50,187 nt of DNA from Klenkia sp. PcliD-1-E (GTDB taxonomy: Bacteria > Actinomycetota > Actinomycetes > Mycobacteriales > Geodermatophilaceae). The stretch spans positions 1 to 50,187 of the forward strand of contig NZ_JAMXRZ010000014.1 in assembly GCF_024124375.1 (NCBI RefSeq). Direction: 5' to 3'. A program made the translations under genes and the position numbers. Shown here piece after piece: positions 1-8,125 of this stretch. Positions within the stretch are counted from its first letter, which is position 1. Each line of letters opens with the position of its first letter. The notes under the pieces are model-generated. The model ran no database searches. It was not told the DNA's origin and saw nothing but the letters and a program-made list of their open reading frames with translations.

Positions 1-357
1 GACCACGTCGTCGTCGGCCGCACCCGGCTGACCCGGCTGCTCGGCCTCACCGCCGCCGACCGCGGGCCCGCCACCACCCTCGTGGTCACCGACGGCGCGG
101 ACGGCTGGGAGCTGTCGGGGCCGTCGGGCCACGCCGTCGGGCCCGCGCTGGCCGTCGACGTCGTCGACGACACCGGCGCCGGGGACTGCTTCGTCGGCAC
201 CCACCTCGCCGGTCTCGCCGCGGGCCTGCCGCCCGTCCACGCCGCCACCCGGGCCGGCGTCGCGGCCAGCCTGTCCTGCACCCGGGAGGGCGCTCGCGCT
301 GCGCCGTCCCCCGACCAGGTCACCGCAGCCCTGGACCAGCTGGCGCCCACCCCCTGA
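1..357 (+). CDS. PfkB/ribokinase-family sugar kinase, C-terminal part
   Basis: The reading frame is open from the first base, so the 5' part lies outside the window. The visible 118 residues hold the PfkB C-terminal signature DTGAGDCF (about 169-192), in which the Asp of GAGD is the catalytic base and the preceding Gly/Ala form the anion hole for phosphate transfer from ATP. The family phosphorylates sugars, nucleosides or related small alcohols in the cytoplasm. It lies 49 bp upstream of an ABC importer binding protein in the same direction, so it probably phosphorylates the imported compound or its breakdown product. The substrate cannot be named from this fragment. Confidence 0.88.
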   Translation, partial: DHVVVGRTRLTRLLGLTAADRGPATTLVVTDGADGWELSGPSGHAVGPALAVDVVDDTGAGDCFVGTHLAGLAAGLPPVHAATRAGVAASLSCTREGARAAPSPDQVTAALDQLAPTP

Positions 358-406
358 CGCACCACCCGTCCTGCCCCGCCCCGCCCACCCATCCCGAGGA
401 GAACCC

Positions 407-1420
407 GTGAAGCGTCGCCCACTCGCCCTCGCGGCAGGCGCCTGCCTGCTCGCCCTCACCGCGTGCGACAGCGGCTCGGCCGCCGACTCCGCGGCGCCCA
501 GCAGCCAGTCGGCGTCCTCGTTGCCGGCGTCCAGCGTGCAGCCCACCGGCTGCGAGCAGGCGGCCGCCGACCCGTTCAAGATCGGGCTGGTCACCATCAA
601 CCTGCAGGCGCTCTTCTTCAACCAGATCAACTCCGCTGCCCAGGCGATGGCCGACCAGTACGGCGTCGACCTGCAGATCATCAGTGGCAACGACGACTCG
701 GTCACCCAGGCCAACGCGATCGACACCCTGGTCGCCGGCGGGGTCGACGCGATCATCGTCGACGCCATCGACACCGAGGGCATCAAGCCCTCCGTGCAGG
801 CGGCCGACGCGGCAGGCATCCCGGTGGTCGCCGTCGACGCCGTCGTCGACGACCCGAGCGTCGACGCCCAGGTCGGCACCGCCAACTCCGAGGGCGGGGC
901 GCAGATCGGCCAGGCGCTGCTGGAGCAGTCCGGCGGCGAGGGCGAGGTCGGCATCGTCGGCGCGCTGAACTCCACCATCCAGCTCGAGCGCCAGCAGGGC
1001 TTCACCGACGCGGTCACCGCCGGCGGGATGACCGTGGGCACCGTCGTCGACGGGAAGAACGTGCAGGAGACGGCGCAGTCGGCCGCGGAGAACCTGCTGA
1101 CCGGCAACCCGGACCTGCGCTACGTCTACGCCACGGGTGAGCCCGCCCTCATCGGTGTCGCCGCAGCCGTCCGCGGCCAGGGTGCTCAGGACCGCGTCGA
1201 CGTGGTCGGCTGGGACCTCTCCGACCCCGCCGTGCAGGGTCTGCGGGACGGCTGGATCACCGGTGTCGTGCAGCAGCAGACCTTCGAGTTCGGCTACCAC
1301 GCGATGGCGTCGGCCATCGACCTGGCCTGCGGCAACCCGGTCGAGCGCGACCAGCCCGTGCCCACCGAGATCGTCACCCCCGACAACGTCGACGACTACA
1401 CCTTCTACTTGGAGGGCTGA
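407..1420 (+). CDS. Sugar-type ABC transporter substrate-binding lipoprotein
   Basis: A 337-residue periplasmic-binding protein of the LacI/ribose-binding type (Peripla_BP_4 fold). It starts with GTG at 407 behind a GAGGAG ribosome site (396-401). The N-terminus has a KRR stretch, a short hydrophobic core and the lipobox LTAC, so the mature protein should be lipidated at Cys20 and anchored outside the membrane. A Ser/Ala/Gln-rich linker follows before the binding domain (FKIGLVTINLQALFFNQI at about residue 55). It delivers ligand to the ATPase and permease encoded next. The ligand is unknown; related proteins bind pentoses, hexoses, inositol or autoinducer-like sugars. Confidence 0.93.
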   Translation: MKRRPLALAAGACLLALTACDSGSAADSAAPSSQSASSLPASSVQPTGCEQAAADPFKIGLVTINLQALFFNQINSAAQAMADQYGVDLQIISGNDDSVTQANAIDTLVAGGVDAIIVDAIDTEGIKPSVQAADAAGIPVVAVDAVVDDPSVDAQVGTANSEGGAQIGQALLEQSGGEGEVGIVGALNSTIQLERQQGFTDAVTAGGMTVGTVVDGKNVQETAQSAAENLLTGNPDLRYVYATGEPALIGVAAAVRGQGAQDRVDVVGWDLSDPAVQGLRDGWITGVVQQQTFEFGYHAMASAIDLACGNPVERDQPVPTEIVTPDNVDDYTFYLEG

Positions 1421-1423
1421 CCC

Positions 1424-2212
1424 ATGACCCCCACGGGACCGACCGCCGCCGGCGAACTGCTCGTCGAGCTGTCCGGGATCACGAAGTCCTACGGGCCGGT
1501 GAAGTCGCTGCGCGGCGTCGACCTGACCCTGCGCCGCGGCGAGGTCCTCGGTCTCGTGGGGGACAACGGGGCCGGCAAGTCCACGCTCATGAAGGTGCTC
1601 GCCGGCGCCGTGCAGCACGACGGCGGCGAGATCCGGGTGAGCGGTGAGCCGGTCCGGTTCGCCACGCCGGCCGACGCGCAGGCCAAGAAGATCGGCATCG
1701 TCTACCAGGACCTCGCGCTGTGCGACACCCTCGACGTCGCCAGCAACCTGTTCCTGGGCCGCGAGCCCAAGCGCGGGCCGTTCATCGACCGGAAGGCCAT
1801 GCACGAGCAGGCCGCCCGGATCCTGGCCGACCTGCACGTGAAGGTCACCAGCACCCACCAGGAGATCGGCACGCTGTCCGGTGGTCAGCGGCAGACGGTC
1901 GCCATTGCCCGCGCGGTCTCCTTCGCCCCCGACGTGCTCATCCTCGACGAGCCCACCGCCGCGCTGGCGGTCGCCGAGGTGGAGTCGGTGCTGAAGCTGA
2001 TCGGCGACGTCGCCGCCCAGGGCGTCGGCGTCATCCTCATCACCCACCGCCTGCAGGACCTGTTCCGGGTCTGCGACCGGATCACCGTGATGTACGAGGG
2101 CCAGAGCGTCGACGACGCCGCCATCGCCGACCTGGACATCGAGACGCTGGTGGGCCTCATCACCCGTACCCCGACCCCGACCCCGACCCGCACCGAAGGG
2201 AGCCGGGCATGA
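1424..2212 (+). CDS. Sugar ABC importer ATP-binding protein, single domain
   Basis: A 262-residue ATPase with Walker A GDNGAGKST (46-54), Q-loop YQD (about 94-96), signature LSGGQ (151-155), Walker B VLILDE (171-176) and switch His208. Carbohydrate importers of the RbsA type usually carry two fused ATPase domains; this one has one, like the FrcA/monomeric class, and presumably works as a homodimer. It begins 3 nt after the binding-protein stop and its TGA overlaps the permease ATG (ATGA), so the three genes are translationally coupled. The C-terminus ends in a Thr-Pro run encoded by a short CCCCGA hexamer repeat (about 2168-2187), which is probably a flexible tail. Confidence 0.93.
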   Translation: MTPTGPTAAGELLVELSGITKSYGPVKSLRGVDLTLRRGEVLGLVGDNGAGKSTLMKVLAGAVQHDGGEIRVSGEPVRFATPADAQAKKIGIVYQDLALCDTLDVASNLFLGREPKRGPFIDRKAMHEQAARILADLHVKVTSTHQEIGTLSGGQRQTVAIARAVSFAPDVLILDEPTAALAVAEVESVLKLIGDVAAQGVGVILITHRLQDLFRVCDRITVMYEGQSVDDAAIADLDIETLVGLITRTPTPTPTRTEGSRA

Positions 2213-3246
2213 GCACGACCCAGACCCCGCCGGAGGCCCCGGCCGGACCGAGCGCCCAGCGACTGGCCCGGCAGCGCTCGATCTGGGAGCGCACCAACAA
2301 GGCCACCCTGGTGATGGCCGGGGTGACCCTGGCGGTGTTCGTCTTCTTCGCCGCGGCCGACAGCGCGTTCCTGACCTTCGCCAACCTGTCCAACCTGGCC
2401 ACCCAGGTCGGGCCGGTGCTCATCGTCGGCGTGGCGATGACCTTCGTGATCACCGCCGGGCAGATCGACCTGTCCGTGGGCTCCATCGTCGCCTTCGTGG
2501 CGGCGATCTCCGCCCAGCTGCTGGTCGCCGGTTGGGACTCCTCACTGGTCATGGTCGCCGCCCTGCTCATGGGCCTGGGCTGGGGTCTGGTCAACGGCTG
2601 GTTCACCGCCTACCAGGGCATCCCGGCCTTCATCGTCACGCTGGCCACGCTGTCGGTCGTCCGTGGCCTGGCGCTGTTCCAGACCGGGGGCTTCTCGGTA
2701 CCGATCGCCTCCACCACCTTCGTCGCGAAGCTGGGGACGGCGCGCTGGCTGGGCTTCTCGGCCACTGCATGGATCGCACTGGCGGTCGTCGTCCTGGGCC
2801 TGGTGCTGCTGCACGCCACCCGGTTCGGCCAGTACGTGATCGGCATCGGCGCGGCGGCGGAGTCCGTCCGCCGGGCCGGGGTGAACGTCAAGCTCGTCAC
2901 GATGGCCGCCCTCGGGTTCTCCGGCCTGGCCGCAGGCCTGGCCGGGCTCCTCATCGCGGCCCGGTTGGGGTCTGGCTCGGCCAACAGCGCGCAGGGCTTC
3001 GAGCTCACCGTCATCGCGGCCGTCGTGCTGGGCGGCACCAGCCTGCTCGGCGGCCGCGGCACCATCGTCGGGACCCTGATCGGAGCGCTGCTGACCCAGA
3101 TCATCGCCAACGGACTCACCCTGCTGTCCGTCAGCCCGTACCTGACGCCGATCATCACGGGCGCCGTGCTGGTCCTGGTGGTGTGGGTCAACCTGCGCGG
3201 TCGCGACCTGGCCTGGTTCGTGCAGCGGCTGACGCGGCGCCCATGA
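2209..3246 (+). CDS. Sugar ABC importer permease (BPD_transp_2 family)
   Basis: A 345-residue inner-membrane permease of the RbsC/FrcB type. The ATG at 2209 is chosen because it overlaps the ATPase stop (ATGA); the frame stays open far upstream, but that part reads as a shadow of the ATPase gene. About nine or ten hydrophobic segments follow a soluble N-terminus of some 40 residues. The family motif region GQIDLSVGSIVAF lies near residue 85 and the C-terminal loop LGGTSLLGGRGTIVGTLIGALL near residue 275. It forms the translocation pore with the preceding ATPase and binding protein. Confidence 0.93.
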   Translation: MSTTQTPPEAPAGPSAQRLARQRSIWERTNKATLVMAGVTLAVFVFFAAADSAFLTFANLSNLATQVGPVLIVGVAMTFVITAGQIDLSVGSIVAFVAAISAQLLVAGWDSSLVMVAALLMGLGWGLVNGWFTAYQGIPAFIVTLATLSVVRGLALFQTGGFSVPIASTTFVAKLGTARWLGFSATAWIALAVVVLGLVLLHATRFGQYVIGIGAAAESVRRAGVNVKLVTMAALGFSGLAAGLAGLLIAARLGSGSANSAQGFELTVIAAVVLGGTSLLGGRGTIVGTLIGALLTQIIANGLTLLSVSPYLTPIITGAVLVLVVWVNLRGRDLAWFVQRLTRRP

Positions 3247-4277
3247 CCGCCGTCCGCACCGTCACCGGTGACGTCGACTCCGCCGACCTGGGCCTGGTGC
3301 TGCCGCACGAGCACCTGGCCAACGACATCTCGGTCGCCTTCCGGCCGTCCCCGGACCCGCGGCTGCGGGACCTGCTGGACGCCCCGGTCTCCGCGGACCT
3401 GGCGTGGCTGCTGTCCGACCACCCGTACGAGAACGCCGACAACTGCCGGCTCGACGACGACGTGGCGATGGCCGTGGAACTGCGGCGGTTCGCCGCCGTG
3501 GGCGGCGCGACCGTGGTGGACCTGACGCCGCCGGGCATCGGCCGCGCCCCTGGCCGGTTGCGGGCGCTGTCGGAGGCCACCGGGGCGCAGGTGGTGATGG
3601 GCTCGGGCTGGTACCTGCAGGCCACCCACCCGCCGCACGTCGCCGTCTCCACCGCCGACCAGCTGGCCGCCGAGCTGGCGGCCGAGTTCACCTCGGGCCA
3701 CGACGTCCGGCCGGGCGTCATCGGCGAGATCGGGGTCTCCCCCGCCTTCACCCCGGACGAGCGGACGGCGCTGCGCGCGGCCTGCCGGGCGCAGCGGGAG
3801 GTCGGCGTCCCGCTCTTCGTGCACCTGCCCGGCTGGCAGCGGCGCGCCCACGAGGTGCTCGACGTCGTCCTGGACTCCGAGGGCGTCGATCCCGGGGCCG
3901 TCGTGCTGTGCCACATGGACCCCTCCGGGGCCGACCGCGACTACCAGCTCGCCGTCGCCGACCGAGGCGCGGTGCTGGAGTTCGACATGGTCGGGATGCC
4001 CTACGACTACCCCGGCGAGGGCCAGTCGCCCTCACCCACCGAGAGTGCCGACGCCGTCACCGCCCTGGTCGCGGCCGGGCACGGCGACCGGCTGCTGCTC
4101 TCGCACGACCTGTTCCTCAAGGCCATGCTCAGCCGCCACGGCGGCAACGGGCTGGCCTACGTCCCCGTCGTCTTCGCCGACCGGCTGCGCCGCAGCGGGC
4201 TGGACGACGACGTGGTGACCGCCCTGATGACCGCCAACCCCCGCGCGCTGTTCGAGCGCGCACCGAGAGGACGCTGA
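3243..4277 (+). CDS. Phosphotriesterase-family metal-dependent hydrolase
   Basis: A 344-residue amidohydrolase-superfamily protein of the phosphotriesterase/PHP branch. The binuclear metal ligands are all visible: His22 and His24 (PHEH), Glu162 (GEIG, in the position of the carboxylated lysine of classical phosphotriesterase), His194 (FVHLPG), His224 (LCHMD) and Asp289 (SHD). A Glu bridge is typical of the homology-protein and lactonase branch rather than true organophosphate hydrolases, so a lactonase or related hydrolytic step is more likely than phosphotriester cleavage. It starts by ATGA overlap with the permease. Its place between importer and kinase suggests it opens or cleaves the imported substrate in the cytoplasm. 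Confidence 0.88.
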   Translation: MTAVRTVTGDVDSADLGLVLPHEHLANDISVAFRPSPDPRLRDLLDAPVSADLAWLLSDHPYENADNCRLDDDVAMAVELRRFAAVGGATVVDLTPPGIGRAPGRLRALSEATGAQVVMGSGWYLQATHPPHVAVSTADQLAAELAAEFTSGHDVRPGVIGEIGVSPAFTPDERTALRAACRAQREVGVPLFVHLPGWQRRAHEVLDVVLDSEGVDPGAVVLCHMDPSGADRDYQLAVADRGAVLEFDMVGMPYDYPGEGQSPSPTESADAVTALVAAGHGDRLLLSHDLFLKAMLSRHGGNGLAYVPVVFADRLRRSGLDDDVVTALMTANPRALFERAPRGR

Positions 4278-4278
4278 C

Positions 4279-5028
4279 GTGGCCCGGATCCTGATCGCCG
4301 GCGAGAGCTGGATGACCACCTCGACGCACGTGAAGGGGGTGGACGAGTTCTCCGTGCACTCCTACGTCGAGGGCGTCGGTCCGCTGCGCGACGCGCTGAC
4401 CTCCCGCGGGCACGAGGTCGTGCACCTGCCCGGCCACCTGGTGCCCACCGGCTTCCCCGACGACGCGGCGGCGCTGTCGGCCTACGACCTGGTGGTGCTG
4501 TCGGACATCGGCGCCAACTCCATCCAGCTCTCCCCCGGGGTGTTCGACCGGTTCGTCCCCGGCGCCGACCGGCTGGGCGCGCTGCGCGACTGGGTCGGCG
4601 CCGGCGGTGCGCTGCTGATGGTCGGCGGCTACCTGTCCTTCTCCGGCTTCCAGGCCCGGGCGGCGTTCCGCCAGACCGCGATCGCCGAGGTGCTCCCGGT
4701 GCAGATGCTGGCCGAGGACGACCGGGTCGAGGCCCCCGCGGGCATCTCGCCGGTGGTCACCGACGCAGGGCACCCCGCCCTCGGCGGTGCCGGCGAGGAC
4801 TGGCCGCTGCTGCTGGGCTACAACCGGGTGGTCGCCCGCGCGGGTGCCGCCGTCCCCGCGCTGGTGGGCGAGGACCCGCTGGTGGCCCTGGACGAGTACG
4901 GCTCGGGCCGGGCCGGGGTGTTCACCTCCGACTGCTCCCCGCACTGGGCGCCGCCGGAGTTCTGCGAGCAGTGGCCGGGCTACGCCGACCTCTGGGACGG
5001 ACTGGTCCGCTGGCTGACCCGCTCGTGA
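4279..5028 (+). CDS. GATase1-like cytoplasmic protein (DUF1355-type)
   Basis: A 249-residue protein starting with GTG 1 nt after the hydrolase stop. The N-terminus (ILIAGESWMTTSTHVKGVDEF), the YDLVVLSDIGANS region and the GGALLMVGGYLSFSGF nucleophile-elbow region match the class-I glutamine-amidotransferase-like family often annotated as a cytoplasmic protein. No Cys is seen at the elbow (GGYLSF), so classical glutaminase chemistry is unlikely. Near the C-terminus are conserved-looking segments GVFTSDCSPHWAPPEF and WDGLVRWL. Relatives often sit in sugar or ThuA-like catabolic operons, but their reaction is not known to me. Confidence 0.75.
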   Translation: MARILIAGESWMTTSTHVKGVDEFSVHSYVEGVGPLRDALTSRGHEVVHLPGHLVPTGFPDDAAALSAYDLVVLSDIGANSIQLSPGVFDRFVPGADRLGALRDWVGAGGALLMVGGYLSFSGFQARAAFRQTAIAEVLPVQMLAEDDRVEAPAGISPVVTDAGHPALGGAGEDWPLLLGYNRVVARAGAAVPALVGEDPLVALDEYGSGRAGVFTSDCSPHWAPPEFCEQWPGYADLWDGLVRWLTRS

Positions 5029-5657
5029 GCCGGGCGGCGGCGCTGCTCGAGCGGCAGGCGGAGGCGCTGGACGCCGCCTGCGACATCCCGTTCGTGCGGC
5101 AGGTGACCGAGGGGACCCTCGCCGACGAGGCGTTGGCCCGCTACCTGCTCGTCGAGGAGGCCTTCGTGCTCACCGCCTCGCGGGTGCTGGGTCGGGTGGT
5201 GTGGGAGTCCCCGACGTGGGACGAGCTGCTGCCGCACGCCCGGTCGCTGACCAATCTGGTCACCGACCAGCGGGACTACTTCGCCGGGCTGCGCGGCCGG
5301 CACCCGGTCGACCCGGCCGACGTCGACGGCGTGCTGTCCCGCGGTGCGGTGCTGGCCGACGTCGTGCTCGCGCAGGTCGCCGACGGTGGCCGGGCCGCCG
5401 CGGTGGTCGGGATGTACGCCGCCGAGACGATGTACGCCCGCTGGTGCACCGCCGCCGCCGCCGTCGACGTCCCCCGGGACCCCGACCTGCAGGCCTGGGT
5501 GCAGCTGCACGCCGAGCCGGCCTTCCTGGGTCAGGTCGACGCGCTGCGCGACGACGTCGACCGGATCGGCCCCGAGGTGCCCGACGCGGACCTGGACCGC
5601 TGGTACTCCGCGGTGCTCGACGCCGAGGCGCAGTTCCACGCAGTGGCGGTCGGCTAG
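5025..5657 (+). CDS. TenA-family protein lacking the usual catalytic cysteine
   Basis: A 210-residue all-helical TenA/PQQC-like protein. The GTG at 5025 is chosen because it overlaps the previous stop (GTGA). The segment IPFVRQVTEGTLADEALARYLLVEEAFV is a clear TenA N-terminal motif. In thiaminase II the nucleophile lies in a motif like LPCxWxYxE; here the aligned region reads VVGMYAAETMY, so Met130 replaces Cys. The C-terminal Glu (DAEAQFHA) is kept. It may therefore be a TenA_E-like salvage enzyme or a repurposed scaffold. Being the last gene of a transporter-hydrolase operon, it suggests a substrate with an amine or heterocycle. Its TAG overlaps the stop of the converging epimerase gene in a shared CTAG. 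Confidence 0.82.
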   Translation: MSRAAALLERQAEALDAACDIPFVRQVTEGTLADEALARYLLVEEAFVLTASRVLGRVVWESPTWDELLPHARSLTNLVTDQRDYFAGLRGRHPVDPADVDGVLSRGAVLADVVLAQVADGGRAAAVVGMYAAETMYARWCTAAAAVDVPRDPDLQAWVQLHAEPAFLGQVDALRDDVDRIGPEVPDADLDRWYSAVLDAEAQFHAVAVG

Positions 5658-6853
5658 GCCGTTCCACGTGGAACGGCACGGACCACGGACTCGGCCACGC
5701 TGCCGGTCACCGGCAGCCGGGGCAGCAGCAGGGCCTGGACGACGTGGTAGGCGTCGGGCTGGCCGGTCCAGGTGGTGTGCCCCAGCTGGCCCTCGGGGGT
5801 CAGCTCGTGGTGCCAGTTGCCGGTGCGCGGGTCGCGGAGCAGCAGCTCCACCTGCGCCGACCAGCGCTCGTGGTCCGCGCCGTACCGCGGGTCGCCGGTC
5901 AGCGCCCCCAGGACGGCGGCGGCGCCCAGCGCCTCGGCCATCACCCAGTGCATCCGGGCCGGGACGACGGGGTGGTCGTCCCAGTCCAGGGTGTAGACGA
6001 AGCCGGGGTGCCCGTCCGGGGACTCACCGCGCTCGACGGCCACCCGGTACAGCTCCCCCGGGGCGGCGGCGAGGTCGGCCGGCAGGTCGAGGACGGTGCC
6101 CAGCTGCGCGACGAGCCGTGCCCACTCGAACTGGTGCCCGACGGTCACGCCGTAGGGCCGGAACGGGTCGGCCGGGGTGTCGCGGTTGTAGTGCGGCTGC
6201 GGTGCCCAGCCGGCGTCGAAGTGCTCGGGCAGCCGCCAGTCCCGCGCCCGGGCCTCCCCCACGAACCGCTGCGCGGTGCGCACGCACCGCTGCCGCAGCT
6301 GTGCTGCCCGGCCGTCGTCCCCCCGCGCGTCCAGGGCGTCCGCGGCGGCCAGCTGGGCCTCGACGCCGTGCATGTTGGCGTTGGCGCCCCGGTAGTCCGC
6401 GCACGTGGTCCAGGCGGCGTCCCACTCCTCCACCGCGGCGCCGGCGTCCTCGTCCCAGAGGTGCTCGTCCCACACCGCCAGGGCCTCGTCCAGCAGCGCG
6501 GCGCCCCCGGGCAGCCCGACCCGGGCCAGGGTCGCGCCGGCCAGGACGACGAACGCGTGCACGTAGGCCTGCTTCGGGCCGGCCCGGTGCGCGTCGGGCC
6601 ACCAGCCGCCGTGCACGTCGTCGCGCAGGAGCCCGGTGAGCGCCACCCGGCCGTGCTCGGCGAGCTCGGCGGCCCCGGGCCTGCCCCACGCCGCGGCGAG
6701 GGCGAACACGTGGGTCATGCGTGCGTTGATCCACGTCTCCGGGACCTTCCCCGGGGTGCGCCGACCGTCCTCGTCGAGGTAGCCGAACCCACCGCCCGGG
6801 TCCGCCGCGCCGGCCGCGGTGGTGAGCAGCTGGTCCAGCTCCGGGCTCGTCAT
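5654..6853 (-). CDS. AGE-family (N-acylglucosamine 2-epimerase-like) sugar isomerase
   Basis: A 399-residue (alpha/alpha)6-barrel protein. The ATG at 6853 gives MTSPELDQLL; the open frame further upstream only shadows the divergent AIM24 gene. Family hallmarks in order: HGGWWPD, NANMHGVEAQLAAADAL, PYGVTVGHQFEWARLV and PARMHWVMAEAL, containing the active-site His residues of the mannose isomerase, sulfoquinovose isomerase and cellobiose epimerase branches. It probably interconverts a free aldose and ketose or C2 epimer in the cytoplasm. Length and motifs resemble YihS/mannose isomerase more than renin-binding protein. It stands alone, convergent with the transporter operon and divergent from AIM24. 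Confidence 0.87.
   Translation of the reverse strand: MTSPELDQLLTTAAGAADPGGGFGYLDEDGRRTPGKVPETWINARMTHVFALAAAWGRPGAAELAEHGRVALTGLLRDDVHGGWWPDAHRAGPKQAYVHAFVVLAGATLARVGLPGGAALLDEALAVWDEHLWDEDAGAAVEEWDAAWTTCADYRGANANMHGVEAQLAAADALDARGDDGRAAQLRQRCVRTAQRFVGEARARDWRLPEHFDAGWAPQPHYNRDTPADPFRPYGVTVGHQFEWARLVAQLGTVLDLPADLAAAPGELYRVAVERGESPDGHPGFVYTLDWDDHPVVPARMHWVMAEALGAAAVLGALTGDPRYGADHERWSAQVELLLRDPRTGNWHHELTPEGQLGHTTWTGQPDAYHVVQALLLPRLPVTGSVAESVVRAVPRGTA
5658..5677. other. parS-like palindrome 1
   Basis: A perfect 20-bp inverted repeat, gccgttccacgtggaacggc, directly after the TenA stop and inside the last codons of the epimerase gene. Its core GTTCCACGTGGAAC matches 12 of 14 positions of the common ParB site GTTTCACGTGAAAC, with both differences symmetrical. 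Stem-loop use is unlikely because there is no loop. Function is inferred from similarity only. Confidence 0.55.
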
Positions 6854-6928
6854 CCCGCGACCGTAGCCACGCGGAGCCGGAGCCGACATCATGGCCGCGG
6901 CAGACCCCCGGAGGAGCAGGAGAGCACC

Positions 6929-7669
6929 ATGCGCAGCGAGCTGTTCGCCCCCGAGTACGCCGAGCAGCAGGCGACCGGGATCCAGAAGCAGGGCGGCAAG
7001 ATGTGCCGCGTCGGGCTGAACGGCGAGGTGTTCGCCCGGGCCGGGTCGATGGTGGCCTACCAGGGCAACCTGCAGTTCGACGCGATGGGCTCCGGGGGCA
7101 TCAGCGGGTTCCTCAAGCAGAAGCTCACCGGCGAGGGCGTGCCGCTGATGAAGGTGCGCGGCCAGGGCGACCTGTTCCTCGCCGACGCCGCGCAGGACGT
7201 GCACGTCATCGACCTCGACGGCTCCGACGGGCTGACCATCAACGGCGCCAACGTGCTGGCCTTCGACCCCACGCTCTCCTACGACATCCGGCGGGTCTCC
7301 GGCGCCGGCATGGGCGGCAACGCCGGCCTGTTCAACTGCGTGTTCACCGGCGTGGGGCGGATCGCGATCACCACCAAGGGCCAGCCGGTCGTGCTGGCGG
7401 TCGACCAGCCCACCTACGCCGACCCGCAGGCCGCCGTCGCCTGGTCCTCCTCGCTGCAGACCGGCCTGCAGTCCAACGACTCCTTCGGCCTGGGCACGCT
7501 CATCGGCCGCACCACCGGCGAGCGGTTCACCCTGTCCTTCCACGGCCAGGGCTTCGTCGTCGTCCAGGCGTCGGAGGAGCCGCCGGTCAGCGCCGTCGGC
7601 GGCCAGGGCTCGGGTCAGCAGTCCGGCGAGGGCGGCTTCGGCGGCGCACTCGGTGCCTTCCTCCGATGA
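6929..7669 (+). CDS. AIM24/TIGR00266-family protein
   Basis: A 246-residue beta-rich protein starting at ATG 6929 behind a purine-rich GAGGAGCAGGAGAG region. The order of motifs (RVGLNGEVFARAGSMVAYQGNLQFD, KVRGQGDLFLADAAQDVHVIDL, NGANVLAFDPTLSYDIRRV, GLFNCVFTGVGRIAITTKG, VDQPTYADPQAAVAWSSSL) is characteristic of the AIM24 fold. Actinobacterial members are abundant, poorly understood proteins; mitochondrial AIM24 influences membrane architecture. A Gly/Gln/Ser-rich tail of about 25 residues follows the domain. It is transcribed divergently from the epimerase and followed closely by the VOC gene. Confidence 0.9.
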   Translation: MRSELFAPEYAEQQATGIQKQGGKMCRVGLNGEVFARAGSMVAYQGNLQFDAMGSGGISGFLKQKLTGEGVPLMKVRGQGDLFLADAAQDVHVIDLDGSDGLTINGANVLAFDPTLSYDIRRVSGAGMGGNAGLFNCVFTGVGRIAITTKGQPVVLAVDQPTYADPQAAVAWSSSLQTGLQSNDSFGLGTLIGRTTGERFTLSFHGQGFVVVQASEEPPVSAVGGQGSGQQSGEGGFGGALGAFLR

Positions 7670-7698
7670 GTTCCCCCGACGCCGGCCGTCCTGCTGGC

Positions 7699-8106
7699 AT
7701 GACCGCGAACCTCTGCCCCTACCTGTCCTTCGACGGCACCGCCCGGGAGGCGATGGAGACCTACCAGCGCATCCTCGGCGGCACCCTGACCATCAACACG
7801 TTCGGCGAGTTCGGCATGGACGGCCCGGACGCCGAGCGGGTGATGCACGGCCAGCTCGAGACCCCCGACGGCATCCTGCTCATGGGCTCGGACACCGGCC
7901 CCGGCATGGGCTTCGAGAAGGCCGCCGGGACGACGGTGTGCATCAGCGGCACCGACACCGAGAAGCTGCGCGGCTGGTGGGCGCAGCTCTCCGAGGGCGC
8001 CGAGGTGCAGACGCCGCTGGCCGTGCAGATGTGGGGTGACGAGTACGGCGCGTGCACCGACCGCTTCGGCACCCCCTGGATGTTCAACATCGGCGGCCAG
8101 GGGTGA
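7699..8106 (+). CDS. VOC-superfamily PhnB-like protein
   Basis: A 135-residue glyoxalase/bleomycin-resistance fold protein of the PhnB/YjdN type. MTANLCPYLSFDGTAREAMETYQRILGG is the standard N-terminus of that family, which supports the ATG at 7699; an in-frame ATG at 7666 overlaps the AIM24 stop (ATGA) and could add 11 residues. Further family marks are HGQLETPDGILLMGSD, MWGDEYGACTDRFGTPWMFNI. The biochemical role of most members is unknown; the short metal-dependent fold suggests an isomerase, dioxygenase or resistance role. It is probably co-transcribed with the AIM24 gene. Confidence 0.87.
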   Translation: MTANLCPYLSFDGTAREAMETYQRILGGTLTINTFGEFGMDGPDAERVMHGQLETPDGILLMGSDTGPGMGFEKAAGTTVCISGTDTEKLRGWWAQLSEGAEVQTPLAVQMWGDEYGACTDRFGTPWMFNIGGQG

Positions 8107-8125
8107 GGCGGGGCAAGATCGCTGC

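Noticed and set aside
1720-2208. N-terminal extension of the permease frame
   Set aside because: The frame is open but reads as Arg/Pro-rich shadow of the ATPase; the ATGA overlap at 2209 gives a normal permease.
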